From Acanthaster planci (lineage: Eukaryota > Echinodermata > Asteroidea > Valvatida > Acanthasteridae): a stretch of DNA of 64,000 nt. Below the pieces are notes generated by a model that searched no databases, was not told the DNA's origin, and was given only the letters and a program-made list of their open reading frames with translations. Below, in pieces: positions 13,801-25,566 of the stretch. The DNA lies in NCBI RefSeq assembly GCF_001949145.1, contig NW_019091434.1, positions 1,054,868 through 1,118,867 of the forward strand, in the 5' to 3' direction. Numbering within the stretch: position 1 is the first letter of the stretch; the number at the start of each line of letters is the position of its first letter. The position numbers and the translations under genes were made by a program.

Positions 13801-16800
13801 AACAATGGTACAGTGCCCATGAGTGAGTAGCACAAAGCCCTTACAACACGTGGTCCGGGGCATTTTTGGATTCTATGTACTCTGTGGTGCAATTTCAGGC
13901 AGTATGACCCCCCTTCATTTCTTCTCCCCCCCTTTTTTTCTTCTTTTGTATTTATATTTTTTTGGTGAAAAAGGGAGGTGGGGTACCTCTGTTTCACATG
14001 CGTTTCACGCACACATGCACTGCTTGCAAGATTGGGTAGTTACCTGCCTGAAGCTTACAGGGACAGTTTTTATCTGTTAACTATAGGATAGAAAGTCGGG
14101 ACATGAGTTTTAGGGACAAAATTTATCCCCATAATTTTTTATCAATTATTTGAGCAGTGTTAAGTGTATAGGATAAGGTTACTACATGTATATTGTGAAA
14201 TCAGGAACATGTTACGTTCAAAGTATCATCAAAGAAAGAGGAAACATGCAAAGGAAATGTTACATAATTTATTCCTTTTGGAAAAAGCACAGAAAGCCTG
14301 GAGTGGCTATATGTTTTCAGCAAGACCTTGTTTAGTAACTGAGCTGAACCAATGCACCACAGTAAGTAAAACATGGTACCCAGGTAGTAGTGCTTGTACA
14401 AAACCTGAACTTCAAATTTCAAAGGGAAAAAGAAAAAGCAAATTTGAAATATGCAGTCAACTTTCCAGTTCTGTCCCACCCACAGTATGTGCAACAACCT
14501 TTTAACTGCATATACAGTACATGCACAAAAAGTAAAACATCTGCCATATAGCATGTTTTTTATAATGTCCCAACAAAAACTGTTTAAAAGCTAGTGATTT
14601 TTTCTCAAGAGTGGTTGAAAGAGTTCCATAATTTGAAACAGTTTTCTGATGAGTCAGGTATGTTGGTAATCAGCTCCAAGGCATAGCCCTTAAAATGCAT
14701 ATGCAATATTTGAGGGACATGTACACCCACACAGGCTTTTATCAGCCAGTACTTTCACATGTGATGTAATCTCTGTTAAAGCCCTTGAGAAGTTGTTCAA
14801 GTGTTGTCCACATTTCATGCCTCAGCACACCAGATAGCTCTGATCCCCTAAATTTCTAATGCGTGTTGTGATGAGAAACCAATTGCGTCCTCGCAGCATC
14901 CTTTTGACAACTGTCTAAGTTAATCCTTAGTCATTATGTACTGTTGCTCAGATTTCTGAGCACTGTCTTTGAATATTTGATGCTGTTTGTGACTATGCAA
15001 GTTGAGTCTAAAGATAAACCAGTGTGGTGGGGCTATGCCTTATGTGTGCAATGTACACGTGCTACGGTACATCAGCCATATGTGTGTATGCTGTATGTTC
15101 TGATCACGTGTTGTGCAAGATCTATACCGGTAGTGATTCACAGCAGCTTGAGTTGAATGATAACAAGTGATGAGTCCACCAGGGAGTCCACCAGGTCGTG
15201 CGTATCCGGGTAGCCACAGAGGATGCTGTCACTCTGAAGGGGAAACCTTTTCATTTTAAGTGTGAAGTTTCAGTTCTTATCCCATTCAACAGGTTCAATT
15301 CAGACAGAACGTGTGGTAAGTATGAAGTACATGTATGGTAGCATGCGTGCTGATGTATGGTGTGTGCACACTTGTATGGCATTAGTTCCAGGTTTCATGT
15401 TGCTGAGAAATCAGGAGGAACAAGAACATGTATTGATTTGCTCTGAGTGTATAAAAACCTCAACTCATTGCACAGACTTCACGAGATATTGAAAGCCATA
15501 GTACACCCTCCCCTCCCAACATATCGCTCTCCCTCTTTTGTCAGTGAGAAATGTCATTTTACTAAGGTTGTGAGTATACTAAAGGTACTGCTGTTACAGT
15601 TATAAATAGACTTCTTTTTAGAAAAGCGAACGATTGAAACCTTTTATCAAATGGCTGTGCAAATTATGCCCCTGTTGCCATGGTGTAGTGCTGGTTACCA
15701 TCACAATGTCGTGTACATAAATGACTCATCTACATGTTAAAACAAATGTCTTGCTTTTTTCCAGTTTGTATATATTTGAATTTAAGGATGTTGTTAAACA
15801 ATTTTCTTGGAGTGGTGGAATGTTTTTGAAAGTAGGGGACACATGTACCGCTATACGTTCACAAGGGGAATACAGTTGATTTTCATTTTAAAAAATGGGC
15901 ATGGAAACAACTTCCTCTTTTGCCTGCAAGAGGTTACTTCTTCTGTTCTTTTTTTGTAATTCATCTGTATTTTGCACAGTGAGCTTGCACACGTGCAAAC
16001 TTTTCAAAGAAAGTTATGTTTTAAATTGGGAAATGTGACTAGAATTCTTTTATGAAGTGGTTGATCAACAGATGTGTTAGTGAATGTGTAAAGGTGGCTA
16101 GATAATTATCCCACTTTATTCGGTAATTTCCATTTCCCCATCAATTTTAGCCTTCAACTTTTCAAGTTAGACATCTTATTTTTCACTCTTCGTATTTCAT
16201 AACTGAACTCTGGCTTAATAACGAAGGCCCCACTTTCCTCGGAGTGTGCTTGGGAAACACTCACGCTTACTTTCAACAGAACTGGAACAGTTAAAACCCT
16301 TGTTTCAACTTGAAGTAAAGTCTGTTCAGAATAACACTGGCATGAACTGATCTGAAATATGAATGAAAGCAGAACTAATGTTAATCTGATGGACTTGGAC
16401 ATCATTTTTCATTGCTCCCTCATTTTTTGGCTGTTGAAAGGCCCATGCAATATAAATTTGTAATGCAGTCCATCTGTAATGCCATTAACCATACGGGCGT
16501 TTTCAATGTTTGTTGTGCCATTTTGCGGGCATTTTTTGCCGGGATGTTCATGCTAAAGTGAGCTCAAATTACAGTGTCATTCCAGGAAGAAGCCTGTTTT
16601 TCCACCCTTGTCAATGCCAAAATTTGTCATAAATTCAGATAGGCCTACCGGTAGCCGGCTTTAGATTGTTTTGTTGTTGACTTGTGTTATTTCAGTAAAT
16701 GGCCTGCCAGTAAGTCATGTTTTTTCAGAACTGTTCGCAAGTTGAACAGAAACCCCCCAAAATTGACAGTTCTTCCTGAAATGACAGATCACAGTGAAAT

Positions 16801-17867
16801 AGAAAATGTAAAAAGTGCACTTTCCAGTAAGATGAGCAGAAAAGAATATAGTTTTCATACATGAAATATGAGTAGACAGTTCCCCAAAATACATTTTCCA
16901 AGTAAGGTTCGTGTCATCCATCCACTCAGCATTTGTGACACACTGTAAGTCTGTATGTGTGTGCAGGCAATGTGGCCAAGCAGTCATACCAGTCACAGAT
17001 TTATGTTCACTGTGTTTGCTTCTCAAATTTCTCTGAAAAATAACACCAGGCATTTCCGGCCCATGGAGACAAGGATAATGGGTCCTTGATCTGTGAACCA
17101 GGGATTCCAGGAGATTTACACAGGGGCAGCCGCTGGGCTCTGCTTTGAGTAGCATTCCTTTTGTCTTTGGCCAAATGTATTTTAGGGGCAAGTGGATTAA
17201 GGAGAGAGGTAGTGGAATATGGACAGATTTAAAGAAGCTGAATCCCCCCCAGCATAAATTAAAACTCAGTAGAGAGACTGGTAGGTGGGTGGGTAGACAA
17301 ACAGCAACCATGGAGGAATAAAACTGTGGTGCAACTGATACAGAACACTTTGAAGCATATAAAGGTTCTATGAAAAGGTTGTAATCAAGTAAGATGCATG
17401 TATGTACAATGTATTTGTGCGTGTACATTACATATGAAGGTGCATGCACGTGACGTTTACAGAAATCTAACACAAAACTCTGTTGGTTTAATTGTTTATA
17501 GTTTCTTTTCGAGCGGTTGGTCTACAGGTACATTCTATTTGACCAGACTTGTCCCATTACGAACTGACACACTTGATAGTGGTTCTTGATGGCTCACAGC
17601 TGGCACAACAGTGGTATATACATTCCAATGTTTGTTTCCACAAGTGAATGCCAGAGTTGTGCTGTGTGCATGCACACACTAGCATTTGTCTTGTCTTTAC
17701 TTCTGGGTTTGTTCAATTTTTTTGTACCCCATGTATATGAATGAAATCAATGCTGGTCAAGCTGTCCAAAATCAGTCTTCTCTGAATGATATTTTCTGCT
17801 GCTGGCTTACATCTCAGTTTGTGAAAACCAAATCCATTTTACTAAGCATCATCGATTGCGGAAAGGA

Positions 17868-17985
17868 GAGGGGGCTGTCCCTGCCCTCCCCCACCTTATG
17901 GCAAGTCCTTTAATGGTTGGTGCTTGATAGTCTCACAAATCCCCCCCCCCACTTTGAAAATTTTTCTGCTGCTATTGCTGAGCAT
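17868..17985 (+). repeat. Dispersed repeat family A, copy 2 (truncated)
   Basis: Shares with the copies at 10735 and 30355 the order: C/G-rich block, CTTATGGCAAGTCCTTTAAT, TGCTTGATAGTCTCACAAAT, a run of C, then ACTTTGAAAATTTTTCTGCTGC. The left inverted end is missing or diverged. Confidence 0.6.
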
Positions 17986-18639
17986 AAATGCATACCTCTT
18001 TACATTACACTCCCACGTCAGGCAGGGAAACCAAAATGATTTGTTGTTTCTCACAAAGTGTCTTTGCTTGTACCATGGAGGAATAAACCACATGCTTGTA
18101 CCAGTACTTCCATTTCAGTTTATGAAAACCACAGTGATAAATTTGAGGTTTTTTATGTCTGAGGTTTTCAGTGCCTTTGTGTAAGCATTTACCCAAGGGT
18201 AGAATTTCCTGTCGTTCCTGTTTCCTCACCCTGTGGTGATCCAATTTTTTAAAAATAAATGGAAAAAAATTGTAGCCCCCCAAAAAGCGTGGCTAAACTT
18301 TAACATGGCAGTGCACTTTCAATATTGGTGCAGTACAGTAGTTGTTGCATCAGTGTTGGAGGGAGTCAGGTTTTTTGAAAATGATTTTGGCAGTTCTGTT
18401 TCAGTTCACTGTTTTGTTTTTGTTTGTTACTTTCTTGTATTTTAATTTCTTTTTGCTTCAAAATGGTCAGAGATGTGGACTTATAGCTGCATGTATTGGA
18501 GTGTCAGTGAACAGACCTGTCCTCACACTTTGCACCGGAAGTATTCTCGGCCCGGTTCCCGCATAATGTACACATGTATGTGCAACATATAAACTTTGGA
18601 AATGTACATGTACCAAACATGTACTTTCACTGCTCCGCC

Positions 18640-18815
18640 CGATGGCATGACAGGGGGAGGGCAATTCCTCCCCAGTGGATGCCCCTGTCCCCTCCCCATT
18701 TGAAATCTATGAATAATCTCTATTGAAATGTAGCTTAGGCTTACTTTCTCATGGTGCCCCCTTGAAAAAATATGTACAGCCCTGGGTGCCCCCACCCCCA
18801 CCTCGGACATTTAGC
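18640..18815. repeat. Dispersed repeat family C, copy 1
   Basis: A G-rich head (GGGGGAGGGCAATTCC) is followed by CCTCCCCATTTGAAATCTATGA, a unique middle, and GGTGCCCCCTTGAAAAA with further C runs. The same elements (CCCCTCCCC, CTATGAATG, GGTGCCCCC) recur in the same order at 55905-56125, suggesting a shared repeat. The similarity was judged by eye. Confidence 0.45.
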
Positions 18816-21800
18816 ACTAGTTACACCACTGGTTCTGCCCCTCTCCCTATGCTTTTGTTTTCCTGACTATGTGATAGTAATGGTCTAAGGAAGACAGATG
18901 GCTGCAGCTCAGAGTGTCAAGCTGCATCCTTGGGGGGACTTGATGGACTGGTGAATGCATACATTTGGGAACAGAAAGTGTCAGTTTCATTGGAGGCATG
19001 CACTATTTGTAGTGGATTAGGATAGCAGTTGGATCTAGGTGAAGCGGGGATTAAAGGCTCAACTCTGGAAAAGTGAGCGCCGTGACAGTGGCTTTTAGGC
19101 ACAGATGCACTTTCTCAAGTCACAACTAGAGTAAAAAAAACCAGTGTACATACATGTATGCAATACATGTACTGAAGGCCGGTTCAGACATCCTACAAAT
19201 AGGAAAGCATAGCAAATTTGACTTCACAAAATGTTTACAGAAAAATTCACTAGAGATGAAATACCGGTATACATGTGTTCAACTTTTTGCGAATTTGCAG
19301 TTCTGTTTAAAATTGACACCAACAAATCTGTTCACGTTTACTTTCATGCCAAATATGAACTGATCCTAAAGCTGGAATTTTTATGTGCATCTGCTGTAAC
19401 CCAATTTTAGACTTGCTAGGGCCATTTTTTTGGGGGGGGGCCGGGGGAAGAGGCAAAACATTCATCAGTTCTGTAGTAGAATGACCAACAATAAACAGTG
19501 ATAGAGCAGTCAATTCTTGGACAGTTCTGAAGGAATTGGCAATTTCCATCCATTAATACTTTTTATGTTCTTTCCATTTTCCTTGATGTTTTCTTTTCTT
19601 TCTCCTGTACGTACCGCCGGTACTTCCAGGAGTGACAAGTGCTCCCTCATATATTCCCTCACGACACCCATGAACATAGAGCACCACGTAAAACTTGTTT
19701 CTTGTATGCCCAGAATTTTAGGCAGAAGTGTCAGAGCTTACTGAAATCCATGTTACAAAGGCATTGTATCAATATGACTGTATATGTCACCATTCACCTT
19801 GCAGAGTACAATGTTTGTGACCACATTTGTGCATGTTTTGTGTGCATGTACATGTACATGTACTGTACATATACATGTAAATTCTACATGTTGCTATATT
19901 TAGAGGGTGTGGTAGCAACGATAAAAATTTCTAGAAAGTATATAGTATGAGTAGAAATGAATGCTCTTACATCTTTTCAAAAGAGTAGGGATATTCCTGC
20001 AAAAAGAGTTGAGAAGAAAACATCCGTCAGTGTCATTAGAGCCAGAAATTTGAAGAATTCTGCCTACCTTCCTGGCGGAGTAGTGGGTGAGGGGGTTGGC
20101 CTGGTGTTTTTGACTTTGACACGAAGCCCATAATTTATTTCCTTTTTTCCCAGTATTCACTAGCCACATACATGTGCACGTACACCCATTTATACTGTTC
20201 ACTATATAATGTTACACAATGTTGTAACAACTCATACTGGAATGTAGTAATTAGTAATTGGAGATTTACAGTGGACAGCATAAACATACATGTGTACATG
20301 TGTAAGTGAATAATACATGAAGCAATTTACTAGATTGTGTGATGCATTCTAGCTAGGGTAGATCTAGAGCAAAATGTTGAGGGAGGGGCTGAAGTAATTG
20401 GAGGAGTTCTTAATTTGTTTCTTTATGTATTGGTAACTTTATAGGCTTTCTGAGGGATGGTAATAACTTTTTTTTATAAGGTGAAGGCTGAATATGGGAA
20501 ATGAAATAGGCCATATAATTGTCTTCTTGTCTTTAAATCTCTGCACTTCATTTCCCATTTTGGAGGTGGTGGCCATGGCCGCCTTCTGGAAAAACTCTAT
20601 ACTGCTGTCAGTGACTGAGACAGGATTTTTCAAAGCGGGATAACTGATATCTGAGGGCCAGTACTGTAGGCCTAGATGTACATGTACAGTACATCACATT
20701 CATACGTGTGTTATAACACCAAAGGCCTTATGCTGTGAACTAATTGTATTTTGAATTTTGGTTTAGTGTGTGGTATTCCTTTTTTGAAGGGAAAATTCAG
20801 GATTTTTTCCTGAGATATTTATTCATAGTACCCCTGAACACTTGATGTCCCTTTGAATTAGTGGTACAAGTTTTACCCGATCAGGTTCTTCAAAATCAGA
20901 AATCCCAGTTTGAACTGAAAAGGTTTCTATTCTGATATTAGGACATAACATGAATATTCTGGTCATTGTTTGAAAATGTTTATGGAAAATCAAAAGTTGA
21001 GAACACTAATTCAATTACCAGTAGATGGACCAGTAACTTAGTCCAACGGAACTTGACATGCATGAAGCATGTAGAACACAATTATCAGTAGTTTGTAAAA
21101 TAACAAGTCCTACAGTGCATTGCAATCTGGTTGTAGAAAGCATTAGACCCGGTTCAGTGATCCAAGGCATTTGAAAGCGTGACCAGAGGCTTTGAAAGGG
21201 CCATCAATTGAGGAACTGTTCTACAAAGAGGCTTTAAAATGAAGGGGACGCAGTGAAGGAACCTTACAAGTTCCCTTTGAAGACAGTGGGTGGATCATTG
21301 GTCCCCTTCGTAACCTCTCTGGAGAGTCAGCAAACAAAATAAGCATGCATTCTGCTTGTACATGCACCTGTACGTGTATTTTTTAAATGTACGGTAGTGC
21401 TCCAAGCACCCACCCCTATACAGTAACAGGAATGGTGCAGGGATGTGGTTCCTGATGCCAGGATGTGGAACTAAAACATCTGGATGTTAGACATTTATAA
21501 TCATTAACATTTACCATTTACCAGAAATTACGTGCAAGATTGTCATAATCACAGGACATTTTGGAGAGATCTCTTGCCTTTTTGACAGCTGTTAAAAAGC
21601 CATGTAAAATTACAGTGTGTTATTATTGCCTTGGTTATAACCCTGTGGATTTTTCTTCTCCAAATCTCTACCCTGTTGAAAGGAAAACCTCCTTGTTTTT
21701 CATTTTTTTTTGTCCTTAGTTCCAGCAGAAGTGTACAGTAAAAACAGCTTGTGTCTGGAAGTCTGCGATTAAAAAAGATTGCATTTTACACATGTGTTTG

Positions 21801-22860
21801 TACCATCTAAGTTGCTTCTGAAAGTAATTCAATTATGCATGAGTGCTGTTCCAGATGTTTTTCATGGATTATATTGCACTAGAAAATCCTACTGTTAAGT
21901 TTTTAATAAAGATTTGGTTCCTTAAAATGTAGGATGATAACTTCCTGAGAGACTTTGTTAGACATTTGGTAGGTATTCTCGAGTGGGACACAAACCTGCA
22001 GTCTTACGCTTTGCCAGTGGGAACTTTTCAACCACCGAAACCTCCCAACTGCCAAACTAAATTTCCAGCATTGGCTGTAGACACATGTCCAATGTACACC
22101 TACGTGTATTAACTCCTACAAAAGGGGAATCTTGGTGTAGAGTGTGTCTGCCCTAAGGAGAGAGTCACTATTTGTGTACCAGGTTATGAAATTTTCAAAA
22201 ATGTCATCTATCATCCGTGATGTCATGTGTCACCGCTTTTGTTTTCAATACTAGTGGCTCTTGAGTGAGCCGGAGGAGATCTAATGTATTTTTGATCTAA
22301 TGGATTTTTTCATGGACCAGTGTGTGTCTCTGAGAATTAGTGAGATGACATTTAACTGCAGCACTCATTATGGTGAAGCCACATGATCCCCGATCACACT
22401 GTGACATTGTGGAACCAGCAAGCCAGCGACCAGACCGTAGAGTCACGTTTTATTCATTTCCCATTAAAATTAATGGGAAAAACAGTCTGTTTCTAAAGCA
22501 ACAGTATTTGACATCCCTTAATCAGTATCATTTTTTATTGATTACTATTTTCCACGTTACCTGCACAGAGCTATGGTACATAAATCACCTTGATTTCTTG
22601 AATTGTTTTCAGAAGCTCCCAGACCCATGAAGTTGCTTACTGTAGGCAAAGAATCTCTGCATACTACAGTGAAAATTATGCAATATAAGCATATTTTGTA
22701 TGTTGGATATTAATTCTTACACCGTCCACTGACATTGCTCCCAGGAAAAAAGAAATCATGTTCCAAAAAAGAAAGAAGTATTGCTTCAGCAGAATTATGA
22801 AATTGAGATATTTGGCCACAACTTTACATTGGTAAATAAAGTTTTTTGTTTCTTTTTCAG

Positions 22861-22954
22861 AGTTCTGTGTTGAGTTGCCCTGCCATTTACTTTGCTCCAA
22901 TTGTCTTCAATTCAAGGAGAGAGCTTACACTCAAGGAGAAACATCTGATAGACT
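22861..22954 (+). other. 5' UTR part of the GPCR exon, starting at a splice acceptor
   Basis: A pyrimidine tract TTTTTTGTTTCTTTTTCAG ends at 22860, a strong acceptor, so the transcript probably has at least one upstream non-coding exon. The 94 nt before the ATG contain an in-frame TAG at 22949-22951, two codons before the ATG. The upstream exon and promoter were not found. Confidence 0.65.
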
Positions 22955-24017
22955 ATGAGCCAAGCAGACACTGAGACTGTCTTCATCATGGCAGTAACGG
23001 AGAGTGCTGCAACCGATGCAACAGTTATTCCTAACATCTCAGATTCTCTGACATGGGACTCTGCCAGTACCAACAATTTGACCACGCCAGCCCCCGGGCT
23101 GCAGCCACCGTATTGGGATTTGCCAGTCGTCATCACCTTGGCGTCGGTGCTGTCCATCGTCATGGTGATAAGCATCATTGGGAACTCACTCATCATCCTG
23201 ACCATCATCTTCTTCAAGGGAATGCGGAGCAAGACCAATATGTTCATCACCAACCTGGCCTGTGCCGACCTGGGCGTCTCAGTCCTCTGCATGCCGTTCT
23301 CGCTGGCCACAGTCATCCAAGGCGACTGGACGTTTGGCCCGGTGCTGTGCAATGCCAATGCCTTCTTTGAGGCACTGTTTCTGGTGGCCTCTACCCATGG
23401 GCTCATGGCCATTGCCCTGCACAAGTTTTCCTCCCTGGTGCTGCCACTGAAACGCATCATCAACCTCCGCCGGGCGATTGCCATGGTTACCTTCGCCTGG
23501 TTCATCGGCCTCACCTGTGCCATTGGGCCCCTGGTCGGGCTCACCAAGAACGTCTACAAGCCTGGCACCTCACAGTGCGGGCCCAAATACCCGGAGAAAC
23601 TTTCTGAGAAAATCATCGGGCTCTATGTACCCCTCGTGGGCATCATCATTCCGTTGACGTGCCTGATTCTCGTCTACGGCGTCATTTTCAACACGATTCG
23701 CAAATACAGTCGGCGGCTTCGCAGCCACACCAGCATGACGGAGGACAAGATTTTCCACCAGCAGAAGCGCATCACCATCACCCTCTTCATTGTCTTTGTG
23801 GCCTTCTTCATTTGCTGGACTCCCTACTTTGTATACTCAACCTTGGGATTTTCCCTCGGCTTCCAGAAAGTTCCCACAATCTTGAATGTGGCTGCATACT
23901 GGAGTGGTTACACCAACTCAGCACTCAACCCAATTATTTATGCATGGAGGGCCAAGTCGTACCGAAAAGCCTTCAGGAAGATCTTCTGCTGTAATGTTAA
24001 AGGCAGTCTTTTGTCTG
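22955..24017 (+). CDS. Class A (rhodopsin-family) GPCR, seven-helix exon (exon 1 of 3 coding)
   Basis: Encodes residues 1-354 of a plasma-membrane receptor, followed by donor GTAAGT in phase 1. The extracellular N-terminus has N-glycosylation sequons at N27 and N41. Landmarks: TM1 N77; TM2 NLACAD with D105 (2.50); C132 (3.25), pairing with C208 in ECL2; W182 (4.50); P233 and Y241 in TM5; CWTP with W288 and P290 in TM6; TM7 W316-S-G-Y319-T-N-S then N325-P-I-I-Y329; helix 8 ending in C345-C346, a palmitoylation-type pair. The TM7 pattern W-x-G-Y-x-N-S is typical of aminergic receptors. Position 3.32 is E139, not Asp; TM5 lacks the usual serines; DRY is H156-K157-F158. The ligand is unknown, so this is an orphan. 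A second ATG at 22988 has the better Kozak context (ATCATGG), so translation could start at M12. Confidence 0.93.
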
Positions 24018-25542
24018 GTAAGTTTCAAAACAACATTTTGTGAAAGTCGTTGGTAGCTAAATAGTAAAGCTAAACGATATCAGTATTAATTCAAATATTC
24101 ATTGATGAAGTGTGTTTTTTGTTGCAGTACAGTTCTGTGCAAAGGTCATCCTGGATTTCAAATTTCATTTGTGTTTACAGAAATTAGGGCACTGTTGTTT
24201 TGGTGATGATGTTGGAAAACAATCAACATCTACAGATTACTTTTTATTTACCAGCTTCAGTGAGCTTTTTCCCCACATTATACATTATGTTGCAAAGATG
24301 TCAGTCTGTTACCACAGCAACACATATAACTTTACCAAATCCTTACAAAATCAAAATTTTTAAATGAAATCTCTATGGTAGAGAGACACTTGCAACAAAG
24401 AAACAACATTATTTTTAGGCCTTATATTTAACTTACCACCACGTGAAAGAATTGGATATCATTGTGAGAACCCCTACCAATACATCAATCAGTGTAACTT
24501 AAAAATTACCCTTTATTTAGACTATTTCCAGGGCTGCAAATTTAGAAAGGATTTTGGGGGACACATTCCCTTCTTGGTTACAATTTTTGATAATAATGGC
24601 TGGTGTTTGAAAATGTGTTTATATTTGTTGGAGAGGTGGAACATACCATGTACATTTTATTGTGCATATTCCTGTACATGTGTGCTACCTCTCTCCCACT
24701 TCTATTGCATGTAGTTTCATGTGTGTCTTTGTGTTCATCCCACTTCCCTATGCATGTGGAGTATTTGAGAATTTTGGCTGGAGAAATTTTTAGTGCATGC
24801 CCTCGGCACCTATAAAAGGAAGCCCCCTATTTTGGCAGAGGGGTTGTCAAGTAATTAAACATACTGTACGGTAAAAAGACCAGTTACCAATAACTTGATT
24901 CACTGGGGAAAAAAAGGAAAGAAAAGAAGCAGAGTGAGAATAAATTTGAAAACGAACAATTTGCATAATATTATCTCCATAATGCAGGGTTGGAATTGTA
25001 TTGACAGGCTATTACATGCACATGTAGGTTGAAGGGGTTATAGTCGGTTAATAGATGCAAGTCTGACGACCCTGGTTCAATAGAAATTAGGGAGCCCAGT
25101 GCTGATCTGGTTGTTGTCTTGACCTAATTTCCAGACTGAGTGTCCTCTGAGGTTTTACTCCTGGGGCTGCCTGCATCAGCACGGCTTCAATTGAAAAACC
25201 ATCAACTCCATGGCCATAGGCCTACAACTTGAATTGCCCTGTTTCTGAACAAAAGTTTCGTCCTTTTTTTCTGGCATTGGCAGGGACATGAGGGCATAAG
25301 AGAAACCAGTGATTCAACTTCTCATCTTAAGTTGTGAACAAATACAAAACGTTGAATTTACAAAATGTAAACAAGCTCAGCATTGTATTGCACTTTCTCA
25401 GTCAGTCCTCAAAATTCTAGGACATCCAAGACTTGTTCAGTTGGACAGTAACTTGAAAGAAATGTATTTATATCTGTATTTTGTTGTTGAGAATTTTAAA
25501 TCTGACTGAATTATATTGTTTATTTCTTTATCTTTTCTACAG
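24018..25542 (+). other. GPCR intron 1, with alternative short C-terminus if retained
   Basis: Runs from donor GTAAGT at 24018 to acceptor TTCTACAG at 25542. If it is not spliced, the frame continues for 8 codons (GKFQNNIL) to a TGA at 24041-24043, giving a 362-residue receptor without the long tail. Otherwise AT-rich with no gene seen. Confidence 0.75.
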
Positions 25543-25566
25543 ACACCGGGACAGCCAACAATGGGG
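25543..25566 (+). CDS. GPCR coding microexon, 24 nt (exon 2 of 3)
   Basis: The acceptor tract TTTATCTTTTCTACAG is followed by 24 nt and a consensus donor GTAAGT. Taking the G carried over from exon 1, it reads D-T-G-T-A-N-N-G (residues 355-362) and leaves one base (G) that completes GAA (E363) in the last exon. Its length is a multiple of three and its flanking phases are both 1, so it can be included or skipped without changing frame. It inserts 8 small polar residues directly after the palmitoylation-type cysteines of helix 8. Support is from splice signals and phase only, not from a transcript. Confidence 0.75.

Larger units (their letters stand above)
6291..22860. other. Non-genic stretch upstream of the GPCR; repeats only
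   Basis: I recognise no coding exon here. A 252-residue open frame at 16715-17473 (-) lacks any known domain and is probably chance. The stretch contains three dispersed G/C-rich repeats (10735, 13750 and 17868), a fourth repeat type at 18640, a 22-bp tandem duplication at 10543, and many TACATGTA palindromes. Because the GPCR coding exon begins with a splice acceptor, part of this stretch is probably its 5' UTR intron. I cannot place the upstream exon or promoter. Confidence 0.5.

Noticed and set aside
16715-17473. 252-codon open frame on the - strand
   Set aside because: Translation is rich in His, Cys and Ser with no domain, and the sequence shows no coding-type composition. Probably chance.
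22955-24017. Assignment of the receptor to GPR161, opsin or a named amine receptor
   Set aside because: No Schiff-base lysine in TM7, HKF in place of DRY, Glu at 3.32 and no TM5 serines. Only a general class A, aminergic-like label is supported.
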